A stretch of DNA of 64,000 nucleotides from the NCBI GenBank assembly GCA_013407085.1, contig JACCGJ010001550.1, positions 23,502 to 87,501 of the forward strand, written 5' to 3'. The notes under the pieces are model-generated. The model did no database searches. It was given only the letters and a program-made list of their open reading frames with translations, and was not told the origin of the DNA. A program made the translations under genes and the position numbers. Position 1 is the first letter of the stretch. The number at the start of each line of letters is the position of its first letter. This DNA is from Atriophallophorus winterbourni (Eukaryota > Platyhelminthes > Trematoda > Plagiorchiida > Microphallidae). Shown here piece by piece: positions 1 through 11,568 of this stretch.

Positions 1-176
1 GTAGCTATGTCCGGCCGACAATTTGGGAAACATCAAGCAACATCTGGTGGGATCGCCAAACCGATCTGATCTTTATGTCAGGCCTTCCCATATGTTACAG
101 TGCAAGCCTACACGGATTAATCTGATTGGCACTGTTGTTTTTCGCGTATACTGGGAAATTTGTTCTTCATTTTTTC
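1..176. other. No gene seen
   Basis: Short open frames occur but show no recognisable motif or splice structure. Probably the flank or an older part of the repeat that follows. Confidence 0.4.
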
Positions 177-383
177 TGACTACTCATCAGTACCAAGTCC
201 GTCAAAATATCCACAAATTTGATCAGTCCATAATGGAAGCACTTATCTCACGTTTCGCACTTTTCGGAGCTTATCTGCCGTTCATTTCCAATAACAGTAA
301 AACTCGTGTCTAGTGCTTCCACTACGGACCGTCGTGATTAAATTTGGGAATTCTTCAAATCACTTGGAACTGATGAGTGGTCA
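177..383. repeat. Inverted pair of a dispersed repeat
   Basis: The arm at 177-243 is, with scattered differences, the reverse complement of the arm at 312-383. Both contain the block AGTGCTTCCA...GGAC near one end and ACTGATGAGT near the other. The spacer is about 68 nt. A third copy lies at about 32850-32945, downstream of a tRNA-like sequence, so the arms look like body fragments of a tRNA-derived retroposon inserted twice in opposite directions. The right arm abuts a CR1-A remnant. Confidence 0.6.
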
Positions 384-394
384 CAAAAATTAAG

Positions 395-1135
395 GACGTA
401 TTCGTGCGAAATTCAGCATGGGCTACATACACGATCTCTCACACAAACGTATCTTTGGAACATTTTCGAAATGCCCGATTCGAGGTGCTGTTCTTAATTC
501 ACGAAGACAAGCGATATCATCATTGGATGCTGATAGATCAGATGGAAGGGCATCCTCAGATATCCTACACGATCATAAAAATGCGACTAAGGTTAAACCG
601 GGAGTTTTCATATTGAGAACGCAGACGGATTAACAAGCCCTGTCAGGGGTACAGCTTCTGCTCTAGCAAAATTTTATATGCATTTTTGCCAAAAGTAGGT
701 GTCCCTGCCCAAACCTTTGCAACGTTCAATTGAGATGGAATGACTAAGTGACGTCGATGTGAATCCTACGAGTGTGCGAAAGCATTTACACAAGCTACAG
801 GATAACACATCAGCGGGGGAAGGCGGAATAACCCCGGCTCTTCTAAAGTCAAGTGAGCTGGAGCATTGCGGCCCACTATGTGATTTATTTAAACACACTC
901 CATTGTACCAGCTGGCTGGAAACTTGGGTTGTTAAATGAATCTATTAAGCTGTCATTTGATTATTTTCATTGTAATTTCCTCTCCCCATGTCACAGTTTG
1001 AATTACTCTTGCTTCTCCTATAAAGCACATGGACGTAAGCATTAGAGTAACGAGTTTAACTGTTATACGTATTTTCTATTTTATTGCACAACTATTTGCT
1101 TTTTCACCTTAAATCTTGAATCTTGAATCTTGATC
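395..1135 (+). mobile_element. CR1-A non-LTR remnant, internally deleted
   Basis: Broken frames from about 400 to 900 match the region between the endonuclease and reverse transcriptase of the intact CR1-A copy at 40.7-43.2 kb, for example EDKRYHHW against EDKQYYHR. After about 910 the sequence jumps to the 3' untranslated region. It ends in the CR1-A tail, repeats of the unit TCTTGAA at 1113-1135. Stops and shifts throughout; no function expected. Confidence 0.75.
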
Positions 1136-2012
1136 CATATGGTCAGCGATAATTTCTGGTTATATTATCAAGTAACACAACTTTTGAAACGGGTTCACTC
1201 ACATGAAACGGTTCCAAATTAATAACCAACTATATTCGATGCCCATTTTACAGCTCAGTATGTTCAGGTAATGGGGAAAGCGTATTATCCATAAGTGCGC
1301 ATCAGATTTGAACTTTCTCTGACCTATTGTAATGCGTATACTTTATCCAATGTGTAACCGCCACCCCAAACATCTGTATTACCAAAACGAATTACTGCAA
1401 CAAACGTCAAATTGATTTTTGATTATGATTTTTGCCCGTGGTGCTCACGTGAGTCATTCTAATGAATTATTGAGAAAACGCATCTATCCTACCAGAATGA
1501 GACATTGATACAGTAAACGTTCCATTGAGCCGGTTTGGACAATCAATTTTAAATACAAATAGCTGCGAATTTACACAAAAATACGTACAATATCCACTTA
1601 AATCGAAATTCAGGATTCCGAATAAAGTTGTTTCGTGTATATGTTAAAAAATCCAGGTAATGATATGAATAAATTACTGTATATATTCAAGCAAACAGAT
1701 TTCCAAGAGCGTGTGATTACCAGAACAACTCTGTGAGGAACCTATGAACAGGTAACAGTAAGAGATCACTCGATTACTAACATCTAATTTTTGTTTGAAA
1801 ATATTTTTACTCGGAGATGATATCATCACCTCAATGATTTTCCAGGCACTCAACAACACGAATATTTACATATTATAATCCCCATATTGATATCTCGGAC
1901 CAGCAGCTATAGTCATGTGTGATTAAGTGGAGTATGGGTCGATACTGTGCTCGCAATGTACATGCGATATCGTAACATAGAAATGGCAACATTCCTAACT
2001 GTTTCAAACAAT
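1136..2012. other. No gene seen
   Basis: AT-rich, with only short frames on either strand. No splice-linked coding exon, known transposon domain or RNA gene recognised. Confidence 0.4.
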
Positions 2013-2087
2013 ATTATACTTGTATGCCAACTGTTATATAGGGTTCGTACAACGAACCCTATATAACAGTTGGCATACAAGTATAAT
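2013..2087. repeat. Perfect 36-bp palindrome with 3-nt loop
   Basis: Positions 2013-2048 are the exact reverse complement of 2052-2087, separated by ACA. I compared the arms base by base and found no mismatch; pairing stops at the next base on each side (T against C). The right arm reads into a SINE-B copy, so the left arm looks like an inverted duplication of the start of that copy. A transcript would form a long uninterrupted hairpin. A fold-back assembly artefact is the main alternative. Confidence 0.9.
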
Positions 2088-2212
2088 CTTGTTAACCTTT
2101 AATCCACTGTTTCAAGGCTCACTGAACCTGATCTTACTGTCTCCACCTGACGACGGCAAACAGCCAGAAACCGGTAGTGGTGTGTAAGGGATGGGGATGT
2201 GAGCAACACATT
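2065..2212 (+). repeat. SINE-B copy, partial
   Basis: Matches the SINE-B units at 25.5 and 57.2 kb. Shared blocks are CAGTTGGCATACAAG, CCACTGTTTCAAG, CCTGATC...ACTGTC and, near the end, GTGGTGTGTAAGG. The first part of the unit is missing and it begins inside the palindrome. Confidence 0.6.
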
Positions 2213-2577
2213 ACTTTGTTTCAAACAATATTTTCCATCATTATTGATCTTAACATTACAAACAAGTTTATAAAGCCGCCCAGAATCATAGATATTAGGT
2301 TATCAATCTCAATATGCTATAAAATTTGCTGTTCGAAAAATGTTTATAATGGATTTCTTTCAAATCTCCACGTAATATATTGCGGTTAGGGTTTAATATA
2401 ATCTAGATGCTAGTTATGGTGTAATATAATCATTATAGTCATCTTTCTACTTAGTGGATTGACAGAACATCGAGATGCAACAGTTTGATAGCAATGTAGG
2501 CTCAATTGCAGGGTAGATATATTGTCCGTGAAGCTAGGATTTATTACATGTAATACAATCACATAACATATAGGTTC
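2213..2577. other. No gene seen
   Basis: Only short open frames; nothing recognised on either strand. Confidence 0.4.
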
Positions 2578-3262
2578 ACATATCCTTGAAAAGTGTAGTG
2601 AAGAAAAAGATTTGGGAGTCTAAATATTCTCCAGTTTAAAAACCTCGCTTCAATCGAACATTGCCTTTAAAAAGTAACACGAGACATAAATCTACTCGAA
2701 CAGGTGTTTGTGAAATTTTCGCACAAGATATTCCTAAGGATCATGAATGAATACTTGAGACCAGTCATGGAATACGGTGTCAGTCATGGTCACCATGGCT
2801 CAAGAAAGATGTTGAACTTATGTGGAGAATCTATCACCGCTCAACAAAACTAGTTCTCAGCATCCGAAACAAGACTTATAGAGAAAGGATAGCTTAACAG
2901 AATCTGTTTGACTTCCCTATCGACGAATCAGAGAAGACCTTATCTTACTTTACAAAATATTCCATGCCCTCAACCATCCCATACAGGATTTATTCACGCG
3001 AAGTGATACGAGAAATGATCGAAACGATGAATATGTGCTGGTGATATCTCATTCCTGCATGAACTGTAGAAGGTATTTTTACTCTGTCCGTGACTGTTTT
3101 ACTTGGAACATTTTACCTTCTACCGTTGCTCACTCAACTAGCTTGCATGAACTTAAAACGAAATTCGAGGAATCTTTATTGAATTATTTGTTTCCGAACA
3201 CTTATATACTACCTAATCTAATTCATTATCTTGCTTATACACTTACATTTCAATTTTTACCA
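2578..3262 (+). mobile_element. CR1-A remnant, C-terminal third of RT protein
   Basis: Begins at the segment corresponding to SEKDLGVW of the intact copy and runs to the protein C-terminus. NCRRYFYSVRDCFTWNIL at about 3062-3115 matches NCRRFFYSVRVCFLWNAL. Stops and small deletions are frequent. The 3' tail is not preserved. Confidence 0.7.
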
Positions 3263-4233
3263 TCCTATGGTTGTTTTTAAGATTTTTGCTTTTCAGGACA
3301 TTGAAAAACGATGAATTACCTTGATTTTGATTGATGACTGATGCAGAGAGCTGCACTGAAACCAACTCGTTAAGCATATAAGTTACGCGATTAAATTCAA
3401 CCGGGAGAGCATCATCTGCGGATGAATGCAAGAAAACGAAGCAGCATTTCAAACGTTTCAATGTTTTAAATACACAAAATCATCAACTTAAAGATTATTC
3501 GCGTAAATAACATCATACTTACTCTTCACTCCGAGCAAAAGTTAGTTTTCTCTCGTTTCGTATGACGATTCCTAGCAATATTGATCCTCAGCGAATGTTG
3601 AGTAGGGTTCTGTTCAGCATAATCCAATTTGTATTAATTAACACGTATTAGACTTTCTATGATTTAGGAGTTGTATATCTAAATGGCAAGAGTTTTTTAA
3701 TTGAAATTACTCACTAGAAATGTTTGATATTTCTCGTGTAAACATCTAGGTAAAATTTGAATAGTATCATAATGACAACTTTAGTCACCAAGTTTCACAT
3801 GTGAAACAAATAGCACAGAGGTACTAAAGGATCACATTTCGAGAACTTTCCAGATCAATAGTAAAATGAGCATATAGCTATGCAATACAACAGGATGTAA
3901 GTAAAGAAGTCCAATAAATCTCAGTTTCATATTTCGATCCATCAATATTAGGGAGCCGGAAAATATTTCCAAGTATGAAATCGGGTCGTAAATGATGATC
4001 GTGTTAAATAATGCTTAATCATTCCTAATGGTTTCTAGCGAAGGAAACCATTGATGCTCTCGCTTAATTTTATTCAAAAGTATTTATTCCCTTAACGATC
4101 AGGAATTACCCACATCAACTGTGACGCAACAACTGACTGAGATCGAGATGAATGTAGCGATTTTACAACGATAATTGCGTTTAATGAATCGTGAGAAATC
4201 CCCTAGAGTGGACGTTAACACAGCAACTGTACT
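3263..4233. other. No gene seen
   Basis: AT-rich sequence without recognisable coding or repeat structure, apart from short chance frames. Confidence 0.4.
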
Positions 4234-5043
4234 GACCAGCAGCTGAGTAAACTATTAAATGAATTTCTCAAACATTCTCTGACTGAAGAAGTGGTGCCAA
4301 CAGAATGGAAGTCTGGGGTAATATCATCAATATACAAGGGTGGTAGACGTTCAGATCCTGCAAACTTCCCAGCCACTAGGTATGCTGCGACTGATTTTCA
4401 AAACCTTCCCGCCTGGAACTTTTCCAACAATGATAAAAACCTACACTCTCCCAATCATTGAAGATGCATTACTAGCTTGAACTCCGTGGATAAAACAGGA
4501 TAAACTATTGCTTGATAAAATATACTGTCGTGCATCCAAACTCGTAAGTGGATTCCGAAAACTAACGTACGAGAAACGATTTCAAAAACTGAGAATCCCT
4601 ACCCTGCCTCAAAGAAGCCTTCGGAATGACGTAATAATGACATACAAAATATTAAATACCCTGCATCATCCTTTGAGGCATTTATTCGAACACCGTGAGT
4701 CACAACATACAAGCAGCCACTAGGTGACACTATACAATTCCCAATTCCGTATTAGCTGACGCCAATATTTTTATTCTGTTGTGTCTGTTTCTTTTGGAAT
4801 GCTCTCACAAAACCTATTGTTACTGCTCCAAGCGTAAAAACTTCCATTCGAAATTCGGACGCTTATTTGTTGCATAACGATTTCACCACAACTGCATATT
4901 GACTCATGGTAATTATTCAGCTATACTATGCGTGACATTACATGATTATTTGTTATTACTTTTTCATGAACGAATATTCACTTTGCTATGTTAATTGTTA
5001 AGCTACGTGCTTTTTGTGGCCATATATTCTTGAATCTTGAGTA
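4234..5043 (+). mobile_element. CR1-A remnant with internal deletion
   Basis: Starts at the equivalent of the DQQL segment upstream of the RT core. It keeps VVPTEW and the YKGG segment, then jumps at about 4390 to the C-terminal part, where the open frame 4508-4723 matches LDRIYHRSTKL...LQRRL. It ends with the CR1-A tail TTCTTGAATCTTGA at about 5027-5040. Clearly dead. Confidence 0.75.
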
Positions 5044-6088
5044 AACTGGCAACTCTCGGACACGAAAGCTCGTACATTTTGTTTATAAATCAGTTCGCTG
5101 AGTGATGACAAACTCTGCTGGTGGATATTAACATAGAAAGCACTGAGTAACAGTTCTGGTGAAGTTTTTGCAAGAGTGTTGTATTTGAATGGCAACTGTA
5201 TGAATTGGTGTCTGAGTACAGACAGTCGCTGCTCAATGGATATAGTTTACAATTGAATGACGATTTGTAATACGGAAAGTCAAATCTTATCGTGTGGCGC
5301 GATGTACATTTCCGGTAAATGTGCAAATCTTGCGTTTTATATTCAATGGCTCGGTTGATGTAAATATTTTGTTTTTTCGTGTATTTCAGCACATGATTTT
5401 GAGAGAATACGTGCAATTGAGATTTTTATTAAAGCGAAATTCACCGGAACATGCGTGGCTATTTGCTTTCCTAATCAGAATCTATTATAGATTATATATA
5501 TCGGTGGTTGTAATGTTATAATTGAAACATCAGAAATTGTGAGCATACTATGCATCATCTCATTTGCAATATCTCAACTTGAAGTATTCAACTTTCCGAA
5601 AATTCGAAGCATGAATGCGGTCGCTATCCTGTCATTTAGGTAAGCATTCGACACACCTATCATTTTGTTTCAAAGTTATCCAGGCGATAAGTAGACAAGG
5701 TTGCAACTAGAAGTCCATTTAAAACAAAATTAGTGAAGCCGAGCTACAGATTAACTACATTCATAGTTGTTCTATATCAACTGTTCAAATAATGAAACTA
5801 GACATTTTTGGACTGATCCGATCTCATGAACTTAGTACCTATTTTTTTGTAAAGAACTATATCAAGTGGAATCGGTCTATTCAATATTATTCACTTTAGG
5901 GATCCATATTTGTTAACGCAGCTGCTTTATCGATTGCAAGACTAGCTCATTCTCTTATTTAACAAAAATTGTGAAATTAATTACCCAGAATCTACGGTAC
6001 ATTTCGGAACCTATGTTCGGAACTTGATTTACCGAACCAAGTGTAGCGGTTTTGTTAACAATCGAAAATTCGTTTAAAACCACATGAA
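5044..6088. other. No gene seen (upstream of gene A)
   Basis: Two overlapping short frames at 5090-5521 face opposite ways and carry no recognisable domain. I see no signal-peptide exon here; the first exon of gene A lies immediately to the right. Confidence 0.4.
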
Positions 6089-6096
6089 TTATAAAT
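6089..6096 (+). promoter_or_regulatory. TATA box of gene A
   Basis: TTATAAAT, with the core T at 6090, 37 nt before the ATG at 6127. The other three genes of the family have a TATA box 42-49 nt before their ATG. With initiation about 30 nt after the TATA box, the 5' UTR would be only about 10 nt. Confidence 0.6.
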
Positions 6097-6126
6097 CACT
6101 CATTGTCATCTTTCATCTCAAACACA

Positions 6127-6708
6127 ATGCACTGGTACTTATATTCAATCATCAATGTCGTTTTACACTTCATACTGCCGATTTCAAATACCAGTAGGTT
6201 TTACAAATTGAACATATGTATTTTTAAAAATTAATCTATACCAACTGTTTCTCTACACTCAGCAAAGTATCCACCGATTTGGGGGTATGCAGTCCCTCCG
6301 AATACACCTACGACACCTACCACAAGGGCTCCGAAGAAAACCACAACAACCACAATGAGCACTACAACTCCGAAACCAACTACTTCAGCAAACAAATGGT
6401 TCCAAAATCCATGGGAGAATATGAGTCCTTACGATTACTATGATGCTCTTTATTCTCGCCGTCGAGAAGAAGAACTAAAAGTCGAATGCCCAAAATACAC
6501 ATGTCACAAGGAGCGGGAACTTTGTGGAGAATATTGCAAAGGAAAGAAGAGGCGGATGAAATCCAATGGAATGATGTATGTGACTGAACAAGTGCATTAC
6601 AGGGCAGTTTATTTAAAATGGAAACTTTGGCTGTACAACTCATCCAGAAGCAATTTGACACTTGCTTTTGAAGAAATGAAACGAGCTCTTTCAGAGTTGA
6701 ACTCATGA
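6127..6708 (+). CDS. Gene A: secreted Thr-rich, four-cysteine protein
   Basis: Two exons, 6127-6193 and 6263-6708, joined across a 69-nt GT-AG intron in phase 1, give 170 residues; the frame runs straight through the junction. Residues 1-20 are a hydrophobic signal peptide (MHWYLYSIINVV then LHFILPIS). Residues about 22-62 are rich in Thr and Pro, a likely O-glycosylated stalk. Cysteines sit at 98, 103, 110 and 114 (C-x4-C-x6-C-x3-C), followed by a basic KGKKRR stretch and a probably helical tail with two N-glycosylation sites (148, 153). Family unknown. The architecture matches genes B, C and D, but the cysteine spacing differs from B and C. Start chosen because it gives the signal peptide directly after a TATA box. 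Poly(A) signal follows at 6758. Confidence 0.8.
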
Positions 6709-6757
6709 TGTATCCATTCATAAATAATCAATAATGCCTCTGTGATTTCATGAAATT

Positions 6758-6763
6758 AATAAA
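6758..6763 (+). promoter_or_regulatory. Poly(A) signal of gene A
   Basis: AATAAA 50 nt after the stop codon of gene A. Confidence 0.6.
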
Positions 6764-7568
6764 ATAATTGTGCCATATTCAATAATTGAGTGTTTTTTTT
6801 ATTTTTATTGAGGTGTGAATAGTCTAAGAATATTTGCAAAACAAGTGAGTTCATGCAATGTAAATGGAATTTGATGATAAAGAGCGCTAAATGTTCAGAG
6901 GCGAATGTCTATTTGATTGTCCAAACATTAGTCTGATGCGTTTCTATATGTTACATCAACAATAAATAAATTCGATTTTTCTGCATTGTAATTTAGCAAC
7001 ATTAATACGTATAATATCTTGTGCGCTTGACTGTAAATCGCACACAGATTTGAAGCACAAAGTCATTTGAATAAAACCTGATATATCCGTTGTTTCAAGG
7101 TCTAAGACCTACTGATTGTGGAAATACTGATTGAAAATGATAAACCTATCCGTTCCTGATGCACAAAATTCCATCATAAAAGGTTGGCAGCAACAATAAG
7201 CAAAGTAAGAGATACGGAACTAAAGTCTTTTGTTCTTACATGTCGAACGAAGATACTACCAAATCTGTCTTGTTTCGTCTTAGATTGTAAGGGATTTGTT
7301 TGACTGAAGAATGTTTGTTCCTTCGTAAATATTTTCTCAGATGACGTTGCAAGCAAGAACGAATTGAGTAAATAAAAATAACAGTATTATAGATATCGCT
7401 ACAATTAAATTCAATGAGCCATGCACTCATGATTGAACACAAACTTTGATGTATTCAGAGAATTTGATCGTGTTAACCATGGGTTAATAATGCAGAAGCT
7501 TTAAAGCTTTAAAATGTTGTTAAATCGGCTAAATGACTACCTAACAAAACACGCTACATAGGTGCGTG
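6764..7568. other. No gene seen
   Basis: AT-rich with short overlapping frames on the minus strand (7174-7442) that show no recognisable motif. Confidence 0.4.
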
Positions 7569-8350
7569 CTGATAGTGCATTATCAAAACCAATCGCAGCA
7601 ACTAGCATGGTTCCCCAAGATCCAGTCATCGGTAATATCCTCGTACTACTTCACGTCAATGAAATACCTGGAACTTGTTCGAAGCAACAATGCATTAATC
7701 GCGAACTATATAAACACATGAGTTTACACCAATGCCGAAAAGACTGTTTGCTTGAAAAGTGCGGTGAACGAAGAGATTTTGTTGTTTGGATCGGCTCTAG
7801 TTAAAAAACAGTGAACTAGCACTGCCTTGAGGAAAGAAATACGTGTCTTCAATCTACTCGAAAGGTTATTTGGGAAATGTTCGCACAAGTTCATCTGTAA
7901 ATCATGAAAACCTTCCTAAGATCAGTAGTGGTACACACTGTGGAGTCATTGTTTCCCTGGATTAAGAATCATGTAGAACCTATGCAATAAATCTATCACT
8001 GCTCGAAACAAACTAGGTCTCAACAACCGAAACTCTATCAAATATTCCATACCACAAACCATCCCTTACAGGGATTCTTCGCGATAACGGATATGCAGAA
8101 TTATCGGACTTACTGTGATAACATGGGGGTATCACATTCCTTCATGATCTGTCGATAGTATTTGTATTCTCTCAGTGTCTGTTGTAGTAAGAGCAATTGA
8201 ACCCTATCGTTACAAATTCCAATTGCCTTCCATCAGTTTAAAACGATATTAGACAAATTTTATTGAAGAATTCGTTTACTAAATACTTATATAGTGTTTT
8301 ATCTAATTGCTCAGTTTGTTTATACACTAATGTGTTAGTTTTAAGTTTGA
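7569..8350 (+). mobile_element. CR1-A remnant
   Basis: The reading at 7600-7672 (VPQDPVIGNILVLLHVNEIP) is a mutated copy of the RT box VPQGSVLG...YINDLP. At 7760-7810 the segment for EKDLGVW...LKNS follows in a broken frame, then the C-terminal part to about 8330. Stops and deletions throughout. Confidence 0.7.
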
Positions 8351-11300
8351 TTCTTTTACGATCATGAAAACTGTGGAAAAACCTTGTATACTAAGTGTCT
8401 CAAACCGCAGTGATCCCCATTTGCTTTATCAATGGCTCAGCACTAACCATACAACCACTGGAATACCCCAATGTACAGATAAACAAGCACCTCCGATAGT
8501 GTCTGCTGTTTACCTTAATTTCGCATTTCATTCAAATACAAAATGCACCAGTTATCACAAGCCTAATTGTTTCAAGCTGCTATCAGATCGGAATGAAACA
8601 CGAAATATCAACCGATTTGGAGGAAAGTAAATCTCTATGCAACGTTGAAACAAAGTATTACCCCATAAATATGTCAGAGAAAAGAGTAGAATGTCTAACG
8701 AATGCATGCCTTGGAGTGTGTGATGTGATTCTACACATTTTAAAAGAACACACACGCCGCTTATGACAGAGAATTGTTTTATTGCAGAATTTTGTATACA
8801 GCTATCTGACGACAACAGCTTCCTTAATCACGATTACTATGAAGTCTTGCGCTATAAATAAGCAATAATTTGAAGTTAAATTTTACCACTCAATGTTATT
8901 TAATAACCTTTACATATAGACCGATTCTGAACAAAAGTAAAACAACAGTATACATGTTCACACCTCTCAAGATTTTAACATAAAGGACTGTAATCTAATG
9001 TAATTATAGTCTCTACCAAGTTTCCTTTTATCAAAACAAAGCTTGGTTTGAATTTCTGTTAAATTCAGAGTGATTTCCCGCAGCTACATGTTTCTAATGC
9101 TAAATTTTAAGAGAAGTCACTTTGTTATTATTCGCAACGGATACACTGTAAGTATGCATGGAATAGATTCATCTGGTAAACATAATTTTATGGTACCGGA
9201 TATTCATTACCACAGACGCAAATTAGTGTCAAAATATCAAATAAATCAACTAAAACCTGGCATATGGATTGTCTACTCTAACAGATCATTTCGTTTTATA
9301 TGAGCAATTGAGTGGCAGGTCATGATAACCTTTATTTTGATGAGCCTCTGAGAACTTTGAATCATGGTTAAACCTTGGGATTGAGCCCATTCCAGTTAAC
9401 AAGGGTCGTAAGCCATATTGGTCAAGTAGCCCACACGGACCCGTTGAATCGATGTGATGCACTGATTTTTGTTTTTATAATTCTCGCGTTTAGTTTACGA
9501 TTCCAAGATTTCAAAATTTAGCAATGTAATGCATTTATCAAGTGACATTTTTACACTAGAATTGCAAATAACCTTGTTCTGGTACTGTGTAATTTGCGTG
9601 GGGCAGCAGAAAAGACATAATACAATGTTTCGAGAAAAATCATCTGAATGAATGACAAGGCCGGAAACCCGGATAGAATATTCCTAAATTAAAGTGTTAT
9701 TTTGAAATATCGTTTCGTAATGATATCCAATCGTAATTCTATCATTCGAAACGACAGTTTGCTTGAACTTACTTCATCGTGATGAAAACAGATGGACCAA
9801 GGGTGAATGAACCCCACCGTTGGGAAACGGTCAGGCTAACTTAGCATATAAATAACGTAGAATATAGTCAACGCTTCACCGAAAATAATGTTAGAATCGG
9901 GAAATCAATCTGTGTAACACGATTCTGGGATTGAAATTGCAGGCACACTAGTGTGGACAGAGTCGCTTTGTCTAGACAAGTCTAAGTTATTCTAAATGTA
10001 CCAATATTCTATAAAATTAAAATTGTATGCTTAATATTAAAGGATTTCGCCCAACTTGGTTGACGACAATTTTACTGGATTCAATTTATTCATTTTTTAC
10101 TTACATGTTATCCTTAATAGAGCTGTGGATTAAACGGAAAGCACTACTCCAACAACACAAAATGTTTTGCGGTTGATGTAAATGGTCAAACACAGGGCAG
10201 ATGACAAATTCACGCAATTAACGGGTAATATCGGGTGTAACGTCTATCACCGAATGGATAAATCATCGATATCTCCCACATATTTCGAACAAATTTATAA
10301 TTAATAAAACAAGTTAATATTAGTGATTAAGTTTTAACTTCCATACTTGATAGGAATGGTCACAAAATGTGTCTATAAAAATGTTGCGAACGTTATTAAG
10401 CGAGATCGGATAATGCTCTTCAGTATTACCGTCACGGAATTCTAAAATCTGCCACTGAAAATGGCCAAAACGTACTGATTTCAACATCGTAGATTGTCTT
10501 GCTTCCTTCATTACTAAAGTTTGTCGAGTGGCATAAGCCAAGGACGATACCTTTACACAATTGACGGAAGCAATGCATTGTCATATTCCTCACGAAGTAT
10601 CGGAGAGCTTAATTCTCTTAACGATTACATGTGATACAATCTTGTCTATGCGAATCATTATACACAGATCGATAATGAATTTAAAGCTGAAGCAGCATGT
10701 TAGTTGGACTGACTGTTGACTGACTACTTGAGGGCATTGATACTTCGTGTTCAGGTAGGAGAAAAATAGGATTCTCTTCAAAGATTGTCACTTAGAGGGT
10801 AGAGGGTTGACTCGTAACGGACATCGTCTAATAATGATCTATATCGCATCAAACTAATTGAGTGACTAAGAATAGTCACTGACAATCTAGGTTGCAATTA
10901 AAACATTATTTCATCCCATTGTGCTAACAACCGATTCTTCACGGTTTCCTTCCGCTGCATTTACAACGATGGAAGTTAATATGCATTGATTAAGAATGAA
11001 AAGAAGTTTCGTATTTGCAAGCTATTCGATTTTACAACACGTTTTGTGCAGCGAACACGGGTTATCAACGTCTTTTTAGCAATAATGAAAGTAATAGAAT
11101 GTGAACAAAGCTTGAACATTGAATATAATGATATTTTTGTGAAAATTTGATCAATGTGGATGTTCTGATTGTTCGAACACAATAAATTTGTATAATTCCC
11201 TGAATTTTTTCTCTCTCTACAAAATCAAGTGTTTGAGGTAGGATAAACTAATGTTAAAACTAATTAAATGATGTTATACAGACATACGTTCAACATAATT

Positions 11301-11526
11301 TTTAAAACTTTATCTAGCTTTAAATGTATTGTGTTTAACATTCCTGCTGTTCATTCTGTCATACTTTCGCAATTATTTTAAAATATACCAATTTTCTGCT
11401 CACAAAACTATATCGTCACGTTCCGTAAATCAAGCACGAATAAGCCCCGGGTGGTCTGTGAATTGTTAAATTTATTGTTTCGTTTTAAGGTTTGTTTTTT
11501 AACATAAACTTACTTGTTAGAAAGGA
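8351..11526. other. Long stretch without recognised genes
   Basis: Several short frames (8364-8630 +, 8555-8815 -, 9070-9303 +, 10320-10541 -, 10590-10781 -, 10976-11182 -) lack domains, signal-peptide exons or matches to other parts of the window. A TATAAATA at 9846 has an ATG 44 nt downstream, but it opens only nine codons. I see no RNA gene. Confidence 0.35.
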
Positions 11527-11534
11527 TATAAATA
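11527..11534 (+). promoter_or_regulatory. TATA box of gene B
   Basis: TATAAATA 42 nt before the ATG of gene B, identical to the box of gene C at nearly the same distance. Predicts a very short 5' UTR. Confidence 0.75.
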
Positions 11535-11568
11535 CAGCCAAGTAGTTTTGGATTCAGTACGAGAAAAA

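Noticed and set aside
7562..7804. A cysteine-rich small ORF (five cysteines, near gene A) that could be a further family member
   Set aside because: Its translation is a mutated CR1-A reverse transcriptase (VPQDPVIG for VPQGSVLG, then the EKDLGVW region in a shifted frame). The cysteines arise from frameshifted transposon sequence.
9846..9900. TATAAATA with an ATG 44 nt downstream, like the promoters of genes B and C
   Set aside because: The ATG opens only nine codons (MLESGNQSV) with no signal peptide or donor site.
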